The notes beneath the pieces were generated by a model. The model was not told where the DNA came from and did no database searches. It worked only from the letters and a program-made list of their open reading frames with translations. From Tolypeutes matacus (lineage: Eukaryota > Chordata > Mammalia > Cingulata > Chlamyphoridae), in NCBI GenBank assembly GCA_026826555.1, contig JAKSZT010000116.1, positions 3,218,415 to 3,282,414 on the forward strand: a DNA stretch of 64,000 nucleotides, read 5' to 3'. Below, piece after piece: positions 23,311 to 34,957 of this stretch (its first letter is position 1; every line of letters starts with the position of its first letter). The translations under genes were made by a program, and so were the position numbers.

Positions 23311-24479
23311 TTTTTTTTTTCTTTTTATTTTAAATTATTATTATTTTTGTTTTTAGCTTTTCTCCTTTTATCACTTCATTATTGAATATTCAGTGTGTAC
23401 CATGACACCTTCCCCTTCTCATTCCCCAGTGTCTCCGAAATTTTCATTTAGTTTTCAAAGAAGTTTTAGGTCACAGCAAAGTCACACATGGAGTACTAGA
23501 GGTTCTCATATACCCAACCTCCCTCCCCATTCCCTACCCCATATTACAATCTTTTTTGTGTGTATGGTAGCATTGTTATAACTGTTATACAGATAGTGAA
23601 ACATAGCTACTAAACATTGTCTATGGTTTACCACATAGTTTACATTTTAGATGGTACCGTTTAATATTTTTTGATTATATTTACCATGTTCCATGCCCAT
23701 TACTGTAAGGTAATGAAGAATGTTTCCCATGACCACTAAATGCCCCATTTGATCTTTTCTGTTCTTCCTCCCCATCCATCTGAGGCATATGACACTCACC
23801 TGTCTTGGCTCATGGGGTGACAAAATTCATAGTGAAATACCCTGGGTTTTCTAACCTGCCCTTCCTAATATTCCCACCTATTAACCTTGTACCACCAAAC
23901 CGAGTAATATCACTACCCACCTATCCTATCCTACAATAAGTAGTTATATTCTATCATTTTACCATAGATTATATCCATATGGGTAATGGCTCGCAACCTA
24001 CCCTTCTCTTTCTCTCCCTTGGTAACTTATCTTTCAGACTGTGGTTCTCAGAGACAGTTAACTTTCCTCATTTCAAATCAGTTAGGTCATAAACTGTTAA
24101 TCCTTCAATGCCTGGCTTGCTTCACTCAACATAAGGTCTTCAAGATTCATCCATGTTATTTCATGTGTTAGTACTTTATTCCATCTAACAGCTGAGTAAT
24201 ATTCCACTGTATGTATCTACCACATTTTGCTTATCAATTCATCTGTTGATGGGCACTGTGGTTGATTCCAAATTTAGGAATAGTGAACAAGGCTGCTATG
24301 AACTTTGGTGTACACATATCTGTTCGTGACTTTGCTTTCAATTCTTCTGGGTATATACCCAGTAGTGGAATCGCTGGATCATACGGACGATCTATTGTTA
24401 GTTTGCTGAGGAATCGTCAAACTATCCTCCACAGTGGCTGGACCATTCCACAATCCCACCAGAAGTAGATGAGGGTTAC

Positions 24480-27400
24480 AATTACTCCACATCCTCTCCA
24501 ACACTTATGTTTTGCTGTTTTTTTTAATAGCTGCCATTCTGATGGGTGTAAGATGGTATCTCATTGTGCTTTTGATTTGCATTTCTCTAATAGCTAGCGA
24601 TGTTGAGTATTTTTTTATGTGCTTTTTAGCCATTTGTATTTCTTCCTTGGAGAAGTGTCTTTTCAGGTCACTTGCCAATTTTTTTAAATGGGTTGTTTGT
24701 CTTTTTATTTTCAACGTGTAGGATTTCTTTATATATGCAGGATATTAGGCTCCATTCAGATATATGGTTGCCAAATATTTTCTCCCATTGGGTAGACTAC
24801 CTTTTTATTTTCTTAATAACATCCTTTGAGGTGCAGAAATTTTTAATTTTGATGAGATACCATTTATCTATATTTTCTCTTGCTGCTCGTGTTTTGGCTG
24901 TGAAGTTCATGCAACCATTTCCTATTACAAGGTCCTGTAGATGCTTCCCTACATTATCTTCCAAGGTCTTTATCACTTTGGCTCTTATATTTAGTTATTT
25001 GATCCATCTTGGGTTGATTTTAGTATAAGGTGTGAGATGGTTTTCTTCTCTCATTCTTTTGGATATAGATATCTAGTTCTCCAATCACCACTTGTTAAAG
25101 AGGCCATTCTCTCCTAAATGAGTGGGCTTCGTGGTCTTGTTGAATATCAGATGACTGTGTATGCGAGGATCTATATCAGAAAAATCAATTTGGTTCCATT
25201 GGTCAGTAGGTCTGTCCTTGTGGCAATACCACGCAGTTTTGATCACTATTGCTTTGTAGTATATTGTAAAGTCAGGTAATGTGATACCTCCAACTTCATT
25301 ATTCTTTTCCAATATTTCTTTGGCAATTCAGGGCATCTCACCTCTCCGAATATATTTTGTGGTTAGTTTTTCCAGTTCCTTAAAAAATACAGTGCTGACT
25401 TTTATTGGGATTGCATTAAATCTGTAGATTAGTTTGGGTAGGATAGACATCTTGATCATGTTTGGTCTTCCTATCCATGAACAGGGAATATTTTTCCATT
25501 TATTTAAGTCTTCTTTGATTTCCTTTGACAGCGTTGTGTAGTTTTCTGTATACAAGTCCTTTACATCTTTAGTTTAGATTTATTCCCAGGTATTGGATTC
25601 TTTTAGTTACTATTGTAAATGACATTTTTTTCTTAATTTCCTCCTCAGATTGCTCACTATTGGTGTACATAAATGCTACTGATTTTTTTAGCATTGATCT
25701 TATAGCCTGCTACATTACTGAACTCCTTTATTAGTTCCAGAAGCTTTGTTTTAGATTTCTCAGGTTTTTCTATGTATAGGATGATGTCATCTGCAAATAA
25801 TGAAATTTTTACTTCTTCTTTTCTAATCTGGACACCTTTTATGTCCTTTTCTTGACTCAGTGCTCATGCAAGTACTTCTAAGACAATGTTAAATAAGAGT
25901 GGTGTTAGTGGGCATCCTTATCTTGTTTTCAATCTCAGAGGGAAGGTTTTAAGTATTTCCCCATTGAAGATGATGTTATCTTTGGGTTTTTCATATATAC
26001 CCTTTATCATATTCAGAAAGTTTCCTTCTATTCCTATCTTTTGTAGTGTTTTTATCAGGAAAGAGTGCTGTATTTTGTCGAATGCTTTTTCTGCATCTAT
26101 AGAGATGATCATGTGATTTTTTTTATTTCAATCTGTTTATGTGGTGTATTACATTGATTAATTTTCTTATATTGAACCATCCTTGCATACCCAGGATGAA
26201 ACCCTCATGGTCATGGTATATAATCCTTTTGATACATTGTTCAATGCGATGAGCAAGTATTTCGTTGAGGATTTTAGCATTTAGCTTCATTAGAGAAATT
26301 GGTATGTAATTTTCCTTTCTTGTGGTATCTTTGTTTGGTTTTGGTATTAGAGTAATGATGGCATTGTAGAATGAGTTAGGCAATATTCCTACTACTTCTA
26401 TTTTTTGGAAGAGCTTAAGCAGAATTGGCATTAGCTCTTTCTAGAATGTTTGGTAGAATTCAGTTGTGAAGCCATCTAGTCCTGGGCTCTTCTTAGTTGG
26501 GAGGTTTTTGATGACTGATTCTAACTCTTTATTTGTAATTGGACTGTTGAATTAATCAATTCCTTCTTTCATCAATGTAGGCTGTTTGTGAGGTTCTGGA
26601 AACTTGTCCATTTCCTCTAAATTGTCATTCTTGTTGACATATAATTTTTTAAAGTATCCTCTTATAATACTCTTTATTTCTGTGAGGTCAGTAGTGATAT
26701 CCCCTTGCTCATTCCTTATTTTGTGTATTTGCATCTGTTCTCTCTTTTTCTTTGATAGTCTGGCTAAGGGTTTGTCAATTTTATGGATATTCTTGAAGAA
26801 CTAGCTTTTGGTTTTGTTTATTGTTTCTAGTGCTTTCTTATTCTCTATTTCATTTAGTTCTGCTCTAATCTTGGTTATTTCTTTCTTTCTACTTCCCTTT
26901 GATTTAGTTTGTTGTTGTTTATCCAATTCGTCCAAGTGTGCAGTTAGGTCTTCAATTTTAGCTCTTTCTTCTTTTTTAATATTTGTATTTATGGCTGTGA
27001 ACTTCCCTCTAAGGACTGGTTTTGCTGCATCCCATAGGTTTTGATATGTTGTGTTGTCATTTTCATTAGTTTCAAGGTAGTCACCAATTTCTTTTGAGAT
27101 TTCCTCCTTGACCCACTGTATGTCTAATAGTGTGTTGTTTAATCTCCATATCCTTGTGCCTAACTTGTTTCTCTGGCCCTTAGTGATTTCCAATTTCATT
27201 CCCTTATGGTCAGAGAAATTACTTTGAATAAACTCAACCTTTCTGAATTCATTCAGAGTTGTTCTGTGGCCTAACATGTGGTCTATCTTGGAGTATGATC
27301 CATGTGCACTCAAGAAGAATGTAAATCCTGCTGTATTTGTGTGTAATGTTCTGTATATGTCTATTAAGTCCAGGTCCTCTAATGTATTGTTCAGAGCCTT

Positions 27401-27880
27401 TGTTTCTTTATTGATTCTCTGTCTAGATGTTTTGTATAATGCTGATAATGGTGTATTAAAGTCCCCCGCTATAATTGCAGAGGCATTTATTTCTCCAATT
27501 AGCTTTTCCAGAGTTTGCCTCATGTATTTTGAGGAATCCCGATTAGGGGCATAAATGTTGATGATTTTTCTCTCTTCTTGAGAGATTACTCCTTTTACTA
27601 CTATATAGTGTCCTTATTTGTCTCTTACAATAGTTTTGCATTTAAAGTCTATTATGTCTGATATTAGAATAGCTACTCCTGCCCTTTTTTGGCTATTGTT
27701 AGCTTGTAAAATGGTTTTCCAGCCATTCACTTTCAGCCTCCTTGAATCCCTGGGTTGAAGGTGGGTTTCTTGTAGACAGCATATAGATGGATCATATTTC
27801 CTTGTCCATTCTGCCAATCTGTGTCTCTTGATTGGTGAATTTTATCCATTAACATTCAGTGTTATTACTTGTAATGAATT
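24480..27880 (-). pseudogene. L1 ORF2 (endonuclease-reverse transcriptase), broken
   Basis: Nearly the whole ORF2 is present but split by stops and frameshifts. The longest frame (27523-26801, 240 residues) holds the C-terminal half of the AP-like endonuclease, with AGDFNTPLS and the catalytic SDHK motif, and runs into the region before the reverse transcriptase. The N-terminal endonuclease lies at 27817-27614 (CCLQETHL, NGWKTIL). The reverse transcriptase core lies at 26431-25800, with an FADD-type catalytic motif at about 25797-25786. Frames at 25555-25328 and 25312-25085 cover the thumb and beyond (GGITLPDF). The C-terminal tail is at 24714-24505. It was once able to nick DNA and copy RNA, and cannot make a full product now. 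Confidence 0.92.
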
Positions 27881-27950
27881 TCTTCTTTCAGCCGTTTTTT
27901 ATTTGTGTTAATATATGTCATATGTTGTTTTTGTTTATGTTTTTGTCTTT

Positions 27951-28655
27951 TTAGTTGTTTTTAAACTCTCCTCCATCTCTCTCTCCCTTGTTTTTCCCTT
28001 CAACTTGTAGAACTTCCTTTAGTATTTCTTGTAGTGCAGGTTTCTTATTGGCATACTCTTTTAATTTCTGTTTATCTGTGAATATTTTGAACTCTCCATC
28101 ATTTTTGAATGCCAGTTTTGCTGGATAGAGAATTTGTGGCTGGAAGTTTTCTTCTTTTATTATTTTGACTATGTCATACCCCTGTCTTCTTGCCTCCATG
28201 CCTTCAGCTGAGAAATCAGCACTTAATCTTATTGTGCTTCCCTTGTATGTGATTGTTCTCTTTTCTTTTGCTGTCTTGAGTATTTTCTCTTTGTCCTGAG
28301 CATTGGACATTTTGACAACTATATGTCTTCGAGTTGGCCTTTGGGATCAACACATCCATCTCTCTCAATAGGGTGGGAAATTTTCAGCCATTATTTCCTT
28401 CAACACTCCTTCTGTTCTCTTTCCCTTCTCTTCTCCTTCTGGGATGCCCATAATGCATATGTTCGTGCATTTTGTGTTGCCGGTTAATTCCCTGAGTCCC
28501 TGGTGGATTTTTTTCTATTTTTTTGTCTATCTGTTCTACTATCTGTTTGATTTCAGATGTATTGTCTTCCACGTCACTAATTCTTTCTTCTGCCTGTTCA
28601 AATCTGTGGTTATGTGAATCTGGCTTCTTTTTGATTTCTTGGATTTTGCCAAGAA
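27951..28655 (-). pseudogene. L1 ORF1, C-terminal two thirds
   Basis: The intact frame 28310-27951 (119 residues) holds the ORF1p C-terminal domain: SADFSAEGMEARRQ, YPAKLAFKNDGE, FTDKQKLKEYA and ALQEILKEVLQ. Upstream frames (28572-28384) contain coiled-coil/RRM-type sequence with stops. ORF1p binds L1 RNA as a trimer. The N-terminus is lost by 5' truncation at 28655. Confidence 0.9.
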
Positions 28656-31600
28656 ACCCATCCTATTATTATTTTTAAAACATATTTTGATGAGAGAAGT
28701 GGTAAACTTAGAAAACAATCATGCACAAGTGCAGAATTCCCAAACAACACCCCTCTATCAACACACCACATCATGGTGGAACATTTGTTACAGATTATGA
28801 GATATTATCATCTGATTATTATCAGGTCTACAGAATACATTTGGAACACATTTTCTATACTTCCCCATTATCAATGCAGTACATCTTTGGCATAGATGCA
28901 AGAATATTACATAATTACTGTTAACCACAGTCCATAGTTCACTGCAGTTGTATTTTTCCCATGCTTCTCCACATTCCCACCACCCTGCAACAGTGATGTA
29001 CATCTGCTCTAGCTCACAAAGAACACTTTGGCATCTTTACCATCAACCACAAATCTCAACTATCTCTGGGTTTACTGTGCTATTCAGTCCCTAGATTATT
29101 CCCTAACTTTCTGTCAATTGTCATTTATGTCCCTAGACTACCATTTTCAGATACATCCCTATTTATACACCAGCTGTTACTCACTATAATGTATTACCAT
29201 TAACTCTGTATATTTCCACACTGTTTCAATAAAGGTAATTAAAACTTATACATACAATGTCAGTAGTCAATGTCAGTCCTCCTCTTATCTCTTTTAAGAA
29301 TCCTCCATCTACCACCAAGTCTTGAAGATATTTTCCCACATTTTCTTCTAGAAGCTTTATAGTTCTTGCTTTTATATTTAGATTTCTGATTCATTTGGAG
29401 TTAATTTTGTAGAAGGTGTGAGATAGGGGTCCTCTTTCCTTCTTTTGCTGGGCATATCCCATTCTTTCAGCACCACTTGTTGAATGGACTGTTCTGCCCA
29501 AGCTGGGTGGGTTTTACATGCTACTCAATAATCACTTGACCATAGATGTGAAAGTCTGTTTCTGAACCATAAATTCAGTTCTATTTGTCTATTTGTCCGT
29601 CTTTATGCCAGTACTATGCTGTTTTACCACTGTAGCTTGGTAATATGATTTAAAGTCCAGAAATGAGAGTTCTCCAAATTTGCTTTTCATTTTTAAGATG
29701 TTTCTGGCTATTCAGAGCACCTTACCCTTCCAAATAAATTTGATATTCATGTTTTCAATTTCTTTAAAAAATGGTGGTGGAATTTTTATTGGGATTGCAT
29801 TGAATCTGTATATCAATTTCAGTAGAACTGACATCTTAATGATAGTCTTCCAGTCTGTGAGTATGGAATGTTCTTCCGATTATTTAGGATATTTAAATTT
29901 TCTTCTAACAATGAGTTGTCATTCTGTGAGTACAAGTTCTTTACAACTTTGGTTAAGTTTATTCCTAAATATTTGGGTTTTATATATCATATTTTATTTT
30001 CACCACTCTTTTGACACTTTTAGCTACTTTTATTGATATAATCTTCACTTGTAGACTCTCTTCCAGAACTCTCTCTCCTGTCTTTTCTTTTCAGGCTGTA
30101 GCACATCCTTTAGTATTTCCTGCAAAGTGGGTCTCTTGGATACAAATTCTCTCTGTTTCTGTTTATCTGTGAATATTCTAAACTTGCCCTCATTTTTGAA
30201 AGACAATCTTGCTGGATATAAAATCCTCAGCTGCAAGGTTTTCTCTTGAATCATCTTAAATATATCATACCACTGTCTTCTTGCTTCCATGATTTCTGGT
30301 GAGAAATCAGCACTTAAACATCCTGGGTAACCCTTATATGTTGTGTATTATTTTCCTCTTGTTGCTCTCAGAATTCTCTTTTTGTCTTTAGCATTTGACA
30401 TTCTGATTAGTATGTGTCTTGGAGTTGGTCTATTTGAAATTTTTTGGATGGGAGTACACCCTATTTCTTGGATATGGATATTTATGTACTTCAACAGGGT
30501 TGAGAAGTTTTCTACCATTATTTCTTCAAATATTCCTTCAGGTTCTTGTCCTTCTGGAACACCCATGACATGTATGTATGTAAGTCTCTTGCTGACATTT
30601 TGGTCTCTGATACATTGTTCAAGTTTTTCAAATCTTTTCTCCATCTGTTTTTTTTTTTTTTTGTATGTTCACTTTCAGAAGCTATTTCTTCAATCTCAAC
30701 AATCCTTTCTTCTGCCTCCTCAAATTGGCTATTATATGATCCCAGTGTATTTTAAATTTCATTTTTTGCATATTTCATTCCTAAAAGGTCTGCTAATTTT
30801 CTATGTATACTTTCAAATTATTCTTTGTGCTTATTCAATGTCTTCTTAATATCCTTAATTTATTTTCCATCTCATTGAATTTATCAAGGAGATTTGTTTG
30901 AAATTCTATGGTTAGTCACCTCAACTCCTTTATGTCACCTGGAGACTCATATTGTTCCTTTAACTGGGCCATATCTTCTTTTTTCTTGATATGGATTGTA
31001 ATTTTTTGTTGGTGTCTTGACATCTGGCATACTAGAGTATTTATTTTGGGTGCAGTTTTTCTCTTTAGTTTAGGGTTTCCTGCCCTTTCTCCATTGCTTG
31101 TGGTGTAGCAGGAGCCAAGGATGACATTGGTGTTATAAGCTGTGGAGCCTCAAGCTGCCCTCAGTGCCCAAGTACCAATGAAGCTTCTCCCAACTTTCTC
31201 CTTTGCCAGGGGAAGAGACAGAGCCACAGCTGTGTAGGAAAAAACAAGTTTTGCAGGTCTAGACAGTAGTTGCTCAGACAGACTGATAAGGTTTCATGCC
31301 CCTTTCTCCCCTGCCTGGGGTGCAGATGGAGCTGCAGATGTGGGCAGCAATCTGTGCAGTGCAGGAGAAGACAAATGCAGTCGTTCTACTACACTTCCAA
31401 TTTTACAGTTTGTGCCAGGTAAATGTACCTGCAGTTACCTGGAAAGGCTGTTGCAGGCCCACCAGCTTCCACCCTGCTTGAGGTGGGGCTGAAGACTAGG
31501 CTAGGCCTGCAGTCCAACCTGGGTGAGAGAAATAGGTTTCTACCATCACTGTGATTTTCAGTCAGCCTGGCTGTACCTCGTGCTGTGGGTGGAGTCAAAA

Positions 31601-32398
31601 TGATGGCTACTGGTCTCCCTCCAACTTGGACAGGTTCAAAGTTCAGCTGTTCTTAGTGTTATATTTTATCCAGCTGAACTGACTAATCAGTAGCTGACAT
31701 TCATGGTCAAATATCAGTTCTTCCTGTTTTTTGGAAGTGGAGCTTCCAATTCCTGCCACTGAATAGCTCCTGGGGTGGCTTGTGCTGCCAAAGGAAGATG
31801 ACAACTGACCTCCATGATTTAGCCTGTTATTTCCTAGAGAGGCAGGCACAGCTCCCCCCACTTCCTCCCTGTCTGAGGTGGGTCTAGGGCTTCAGCTAGA
31901 GCAGCAATCTGATCTACATGTAACAAACTGGTGATTTTCAGCCAGCCTTGTTTCCCATCATGTCAGGCTCAAAGTTAAGATGGCAACTACTGTTCTCTTT
32001 CTGACTTTGACAGGTTTCAACTTTAGCTGTTATTAAGATTATACTTTAACTCACTGAATTTACTAATCAGTAGCTGAATTTGGTGCCCAACCATCTCTTC
32101 CTCCCCCATTTTTGGAAAGTGGAGCTTCCAATACCAGCCATGGAACAGCTCCTGAGGGGATTCTGCCTCCAGTAGAGGATGGGCACAAACCTCCATGGCT
32201 TACATTGCTCTACTTCTGAATCTTCTCTGCAGATGGGCAGTTTCTTCCTTATTCTCTTTCAAAGATGCTGCAGGATGCATTTCTGGTCTCCTGGAGCCCC
32301 CAAACAAGTCCTTTAGTTAGGTCTGGGTGATTACTAACTGCCCTGTAGCAGGAGCTGATTCTAGGAGCACCTTACTCTGCCACCATCTTGCTAGTTGT
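28656..32398 (-). mobile_element. Derivative A (HAL1-like deleted L1), minus-strand copy
   Basis: A 5'-complete element of about 3.7 kb. The 5' end is at about 32391 (GCAAGATGGTGGCAG in minus sense). The 5' UTR runs to 31024, ORF1 from 31023 to 30045, then a junction at about 29965-29980, an ORF2 piece of about 680 bp (29960-29300), a second junction at about 29284-29300, and the 3' UTR to 28656. Both junctions match those in the plus-strand copy at 34958-39175. The endonuclease and most of the reverse transcriptase are missing, so mobility would have required an L1 helper. The long plus-strand frames (30343-30849, 29680-30036) are antisense shadows. Confidence 0.88.
30045..31023 (-). pseudogene. 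L1 ORF1 of derivative A (minus copy), broken
   Basis: The frame starts MSRHQQKITIH at 31023. Recognisable parts are a coiled-coil region, 30644-30348 (VMGVPEGQEPEG, PRHILIRMSNAKDK, an RRM-type block) and 30290-30045 (MEARRQWYD, YPARLSFKNEG, TLQEILKDVLQ, the C-terminal domain). All three ORF1p domains are represented, in shifted frames and with stops. Length would be about 320 codons, the normal range for mammalian ORF1p. Confidence 0.85.
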
Positions 32399-32404
32399 CC
32401 CCAC

Positions 32405-32680
32405 CCTTGTCCATATTTTATTCCTCAATCCTGAGGATACTGGGATGGTGATGCCCACTCCACCTTTAATTGAGAGGGGGTTTTGATTACATATGGGTGA
32501 TGAATGAGACTTTCTTGCTTGCAGTTGTTGAATCTCTCAGTTTCTCAGTATGGTGGTTGTCCATCCTCACATCCTTGTTAGCTGTCCTGAGTGAGCCCAA
32601 TGAACTGGAGAGTAGGCATTGCAGCTCTGTTGATCCTCAGGGCCCAGCTGGCACAGAGAAATCTCTCTAATGAAACTAGA
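32405..32680 (-). mobile_element. Family X fragment
   Basis: In minus sense it covers the region equivalent to about 14390-14650 of the reference copy. In plus sense it reads TCAATCCTGAGGATACTGGG, TGGTGATGCCCACTCCACC, TTGGTTGTCC-type text and GCCCAGCTGGCACAG, matching 21990-22210. Both ends are missing. It lies directly next to the 5' end of derivative A, which therefore inserted into or beside it. Confidence 0.8.
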
Positions 32681-32689
32681 TGCCAAAAT

Positions 32690-32880
32690 TTCCAAAAAAA
32701 AAAACACTTGCTAATCCTATTCAACACATCAAATGAATTATACACCATGACCAACTGGGTTTCATCCCTGGTATGCAAGGATGGTTCAACATAAGGAAAT
32801 CAATCAATGGAATAAAAAATTTTATTTAAAACTTAATGCAATACTACACTACATACACAATGATGGTTAAAATAAAACAC
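32690..32880 (+). mobile_element. L1 ORF2 reverse-transcriptase fragment
   Basis: ACTTGCTAATCCTATTCAAC, ACACCATGACCAACTGGGTT and GGTATGCAAGGATGGTTCAA match the ORF2 block that decodes the HDQ-x-GF-x-xGMQGWF-type motif (also at 48440-48530). Deletion joins it to a 3' ORF2 segment. Confidence 0.8.
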
Positions 32881-32889
32881 AAGTATGGA

Positions 32890-34096
32890 AAATTTATTTA
32901 GGATGTGGAGAAATAAGGACACTTATCACTGCTGTTGTAAAATGATGTGGCCATGAGGAAAAACAATCTGGCCATTCCTTTAATGATCAGGTATAGAATA
33001 ACCATAAGACCCAGAAATCCTAGTCCTAGGTAGATGGAAAAAGAAATGAAAACATATATTCCCCAAAAAGTTCAACCACCAGTGTTTATTGCAGCATTAC
33101 TGATAATAGTCAAATGCTAGAAACCAAGCAAATGGCTATCAAAAGATGAATGTATTAAAAACTGGTATAAAAGGAATTCAAACACTGATTTGAAAAGATA
33201 TATGCACACCAATATTTATAGCAGTATTATTCAAAATTAGCTTCAGATGGAAGCAACTCAAGTTTTCATTAACTGATAAATAAAATGTGGTATATACATA
33301 CAACAGAATATTGTTTTGCATTAAAATGAAATGAAGCTCTGATTCATGCAACAAAATGGGTGAACCTTGAAAACATGTTCAGTGAAATAAGCCAAACACA
33401 AAAGGACAAATTTGTATGATGTCATTGATATGAAATAATTAGAATAAATAAACTAATAAAGCCAATTCAAGAATATAAGGTAAAAGAGGCTGTAGTGGGG
33501 TAAGGAAAGGGGAGTTTATGCTTAAATTGTACAGAATTTCTATTGAGTTTGATTGTAAACTTTTGGTAATGGATATTGGTGATTGTAGCACAACATTGTG
33601 AATGCAATTAATGGCACTGCATGATATATGTGAACATGGTTAAAAGAGGAAATTTTAGGTCTTATATATATTGAGACTAAAGTTATTAAAAGAAAAAAAA
33701 CAGAACTTTATGACACAATGAACCATATTTTATCCCATCAACTATAGTTAACAGTCCAAATATAAATATTGTTTAATGAATTATAACAAATGTACCTAAC
33801 AATGGATGTTAATAATAGGGTGCAGATTTGATGTAACTCAAGCATTTGAGTGCTTAGTTCCCACATTGGAAGTCCTAGATTCAGTTTCTGGTGCCTCCAT
33901 TAAAAAAGCCACAATTTGATCTGATGTGGCTCAGTGGTTGTGCATTGGCTTCTCATATATGATATCCCTGCTTCAATCCTGGTCCTGGTACCTCAAAAAA
34001 AAAAAAAAATAAGTTGGCTTGTGAGAATTCTGTTTTATGTATTTTATGCATGATATTTCTGTAAACCTATGATTTCCTAAAGAAAAATATTAATAA
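32890..34096 (+). mobile_element. L1 ORF2 tail and 3' UTR
   Basis: GGATGTGGAGAAATAAGGAC, a block for the last ORF2 residues (33270-33420), then 3' UTR with AACTATAGTTAACAGTCC and, after an inserted SINE, the terminal GCATGATATTTCTGTAAACC block at 34048. Frames are broken. Confidence 0.8.
33829..34005 (+). mobile_element. Dimeric tRNA-derived SINE
   Basis: Two tRNA-like monomers in tandem. The first (33831-33903) reads GATGTAACTCAAGCATTTGA ... AGATTCAGTTTCTGGTGCC. The second (33917-33990) reads GATGTGGCTCAGTGGTTG ... CTTCAATCCTGGTCCTGG. Each has A-box-like and B-box-like elements, joined by an A-rich linker (TTAAAAAAGCC), and the end is an A15 tail. It sits inside an L1 3' UTR. It is a different SINE type from 10179 and 47014. 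Confidence 0.75.
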
Positions 34097-34110
34097 AAAA
34101 CTATAGTATA

Positions 34111-34581
34111 GGGGTGAATAGCTGAACCAAGGAAAGGTTGGATGATTAAAAGAGATACAAGGGATTCTTGGTTAAACTGAAGACCTACTTCATTTGGGAA
34201 CCAAAAATCTTCAATAATCTTTTGGACATTGAGCCACATATTTTCCCTTAAAGTAAGCTTTTCCAGCAATATCTTGTTGGGTTTTATGTTTTTGAAGAAT
34301 GAACTTAGATGAATATGTGGCAATGTTATTTAATGGCATACTGTACTAGAAATCTGAAGCCCTGCAGCAGATTTAAAAGTCCAACTCTTGTTACTACTTT
34401 TTAAAAGATTGCAAAATTATCAAAATGCACATGAATCAAGTTTTAATATATTGTATGATGGGTAGGAGAGGCTGACCATTGTACCAATTCTTTCTTTGAA
34501 TTCTCAGGCATGGTTTTGGCAGTGCAGGAACTCTGTAACATTAACAAATTCAATAAAAAGTAAATATATGGAAAACAAAAC
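34111..34581 (+). mobile_element. Unidentified retrocopy with perfect 14-bp target-site duplication
   Basis: AAAACTATAGTATA occurs at 34097-34110 and again at 34582-34595, exactly flanking the insert. The insert ends with AATAAA (about 34551) and an A-rich tail. This is the signature of L1-mediated retroposition of a processed transcript. Stops are frequent, so it is probably a 3' UTR or a 5'-truncated copy. I do not recognise the source. The 77-codon minus-strand frame (34323-34090) is antisense. Confidence 0.8.
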
Positions 34582-34595
34582 AAAACTATAGTATA

Positions 34596-34957
34596 ACTAC
34601 ACAATGGACTATTATTCATTCCATAAGAATGAATGAAGAACTGATATGTGCTTCAAATGGAATAAACCATTAAAACTTTTTGTGTGAATAGGAAAGAGGA
34701 TGTGTTTTACAACTCAATTAATATGATAGTCCAGAATAGGAAACTCTATAGAGATAGAAAGCAGATTACTGTTTCCTTAGGATTGTGGGGAAATGGGCAG
34801 AGAGTGAGAGCTAAAGGGTACTGTGATTCTCAAAATGATAAAAATGTTCTAATATAGACTATAGTGATTTTTGCATATATCTCTGGATATAATAAAGAAA
34901 AATTTGACATTTAAAGATGGTGAACTGTATGGTATTAAAATTATATCATAAGACACA
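34596..34957 (+). mobile_element. L1 ORF2 tail and 3' UTR fragment
   Basis: CACAATGGACTATTATTCAT followed by the last ORF2 residues region and a 3' UTR with AAATGGTGAACTGTATGGTA-type text at the end. It is truncated by derivative A at about 34958. Confidence 0.7.

Larger units (their letters stand above)
23311..28655 (-). mobile_element. LINE-1, 5'-truncated inside ORF1; best-preserved L1
   Basis: An element of about 5.3 kb running right to left. It comprises part of ORF1 (28655-27951), a short spacer, ORF2 (about 27880-24480), a 3' UTR (24480-23330) and an A-tail seen as T10 at 23311-23320. It has the fewest disruptions of all L1s here and is probably among the younger insertions. Its 5' truncation abuts the 3' end of derivative A at 28656, so it landed in or next to that element's 3' UTR. 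Confidence 0.93.

Noticed and set aside
26801..27523. 240-residue open frame on the minus strand as a host gene
   Set aside because: It carries L1 endonuclease motifs (GDFN, SDHK) and lies in order with the other ORF2 pieces.
30343..30849. 168-residue plus-strand frame
   Set aside because: Antisense to derivative A ORF1.
33831..33990. Possible tRNA genes
   Set aside because: Two tRNA-like heads in tandem with an A-tail are a dimeric SINE. The cloverleaf is degenerate.
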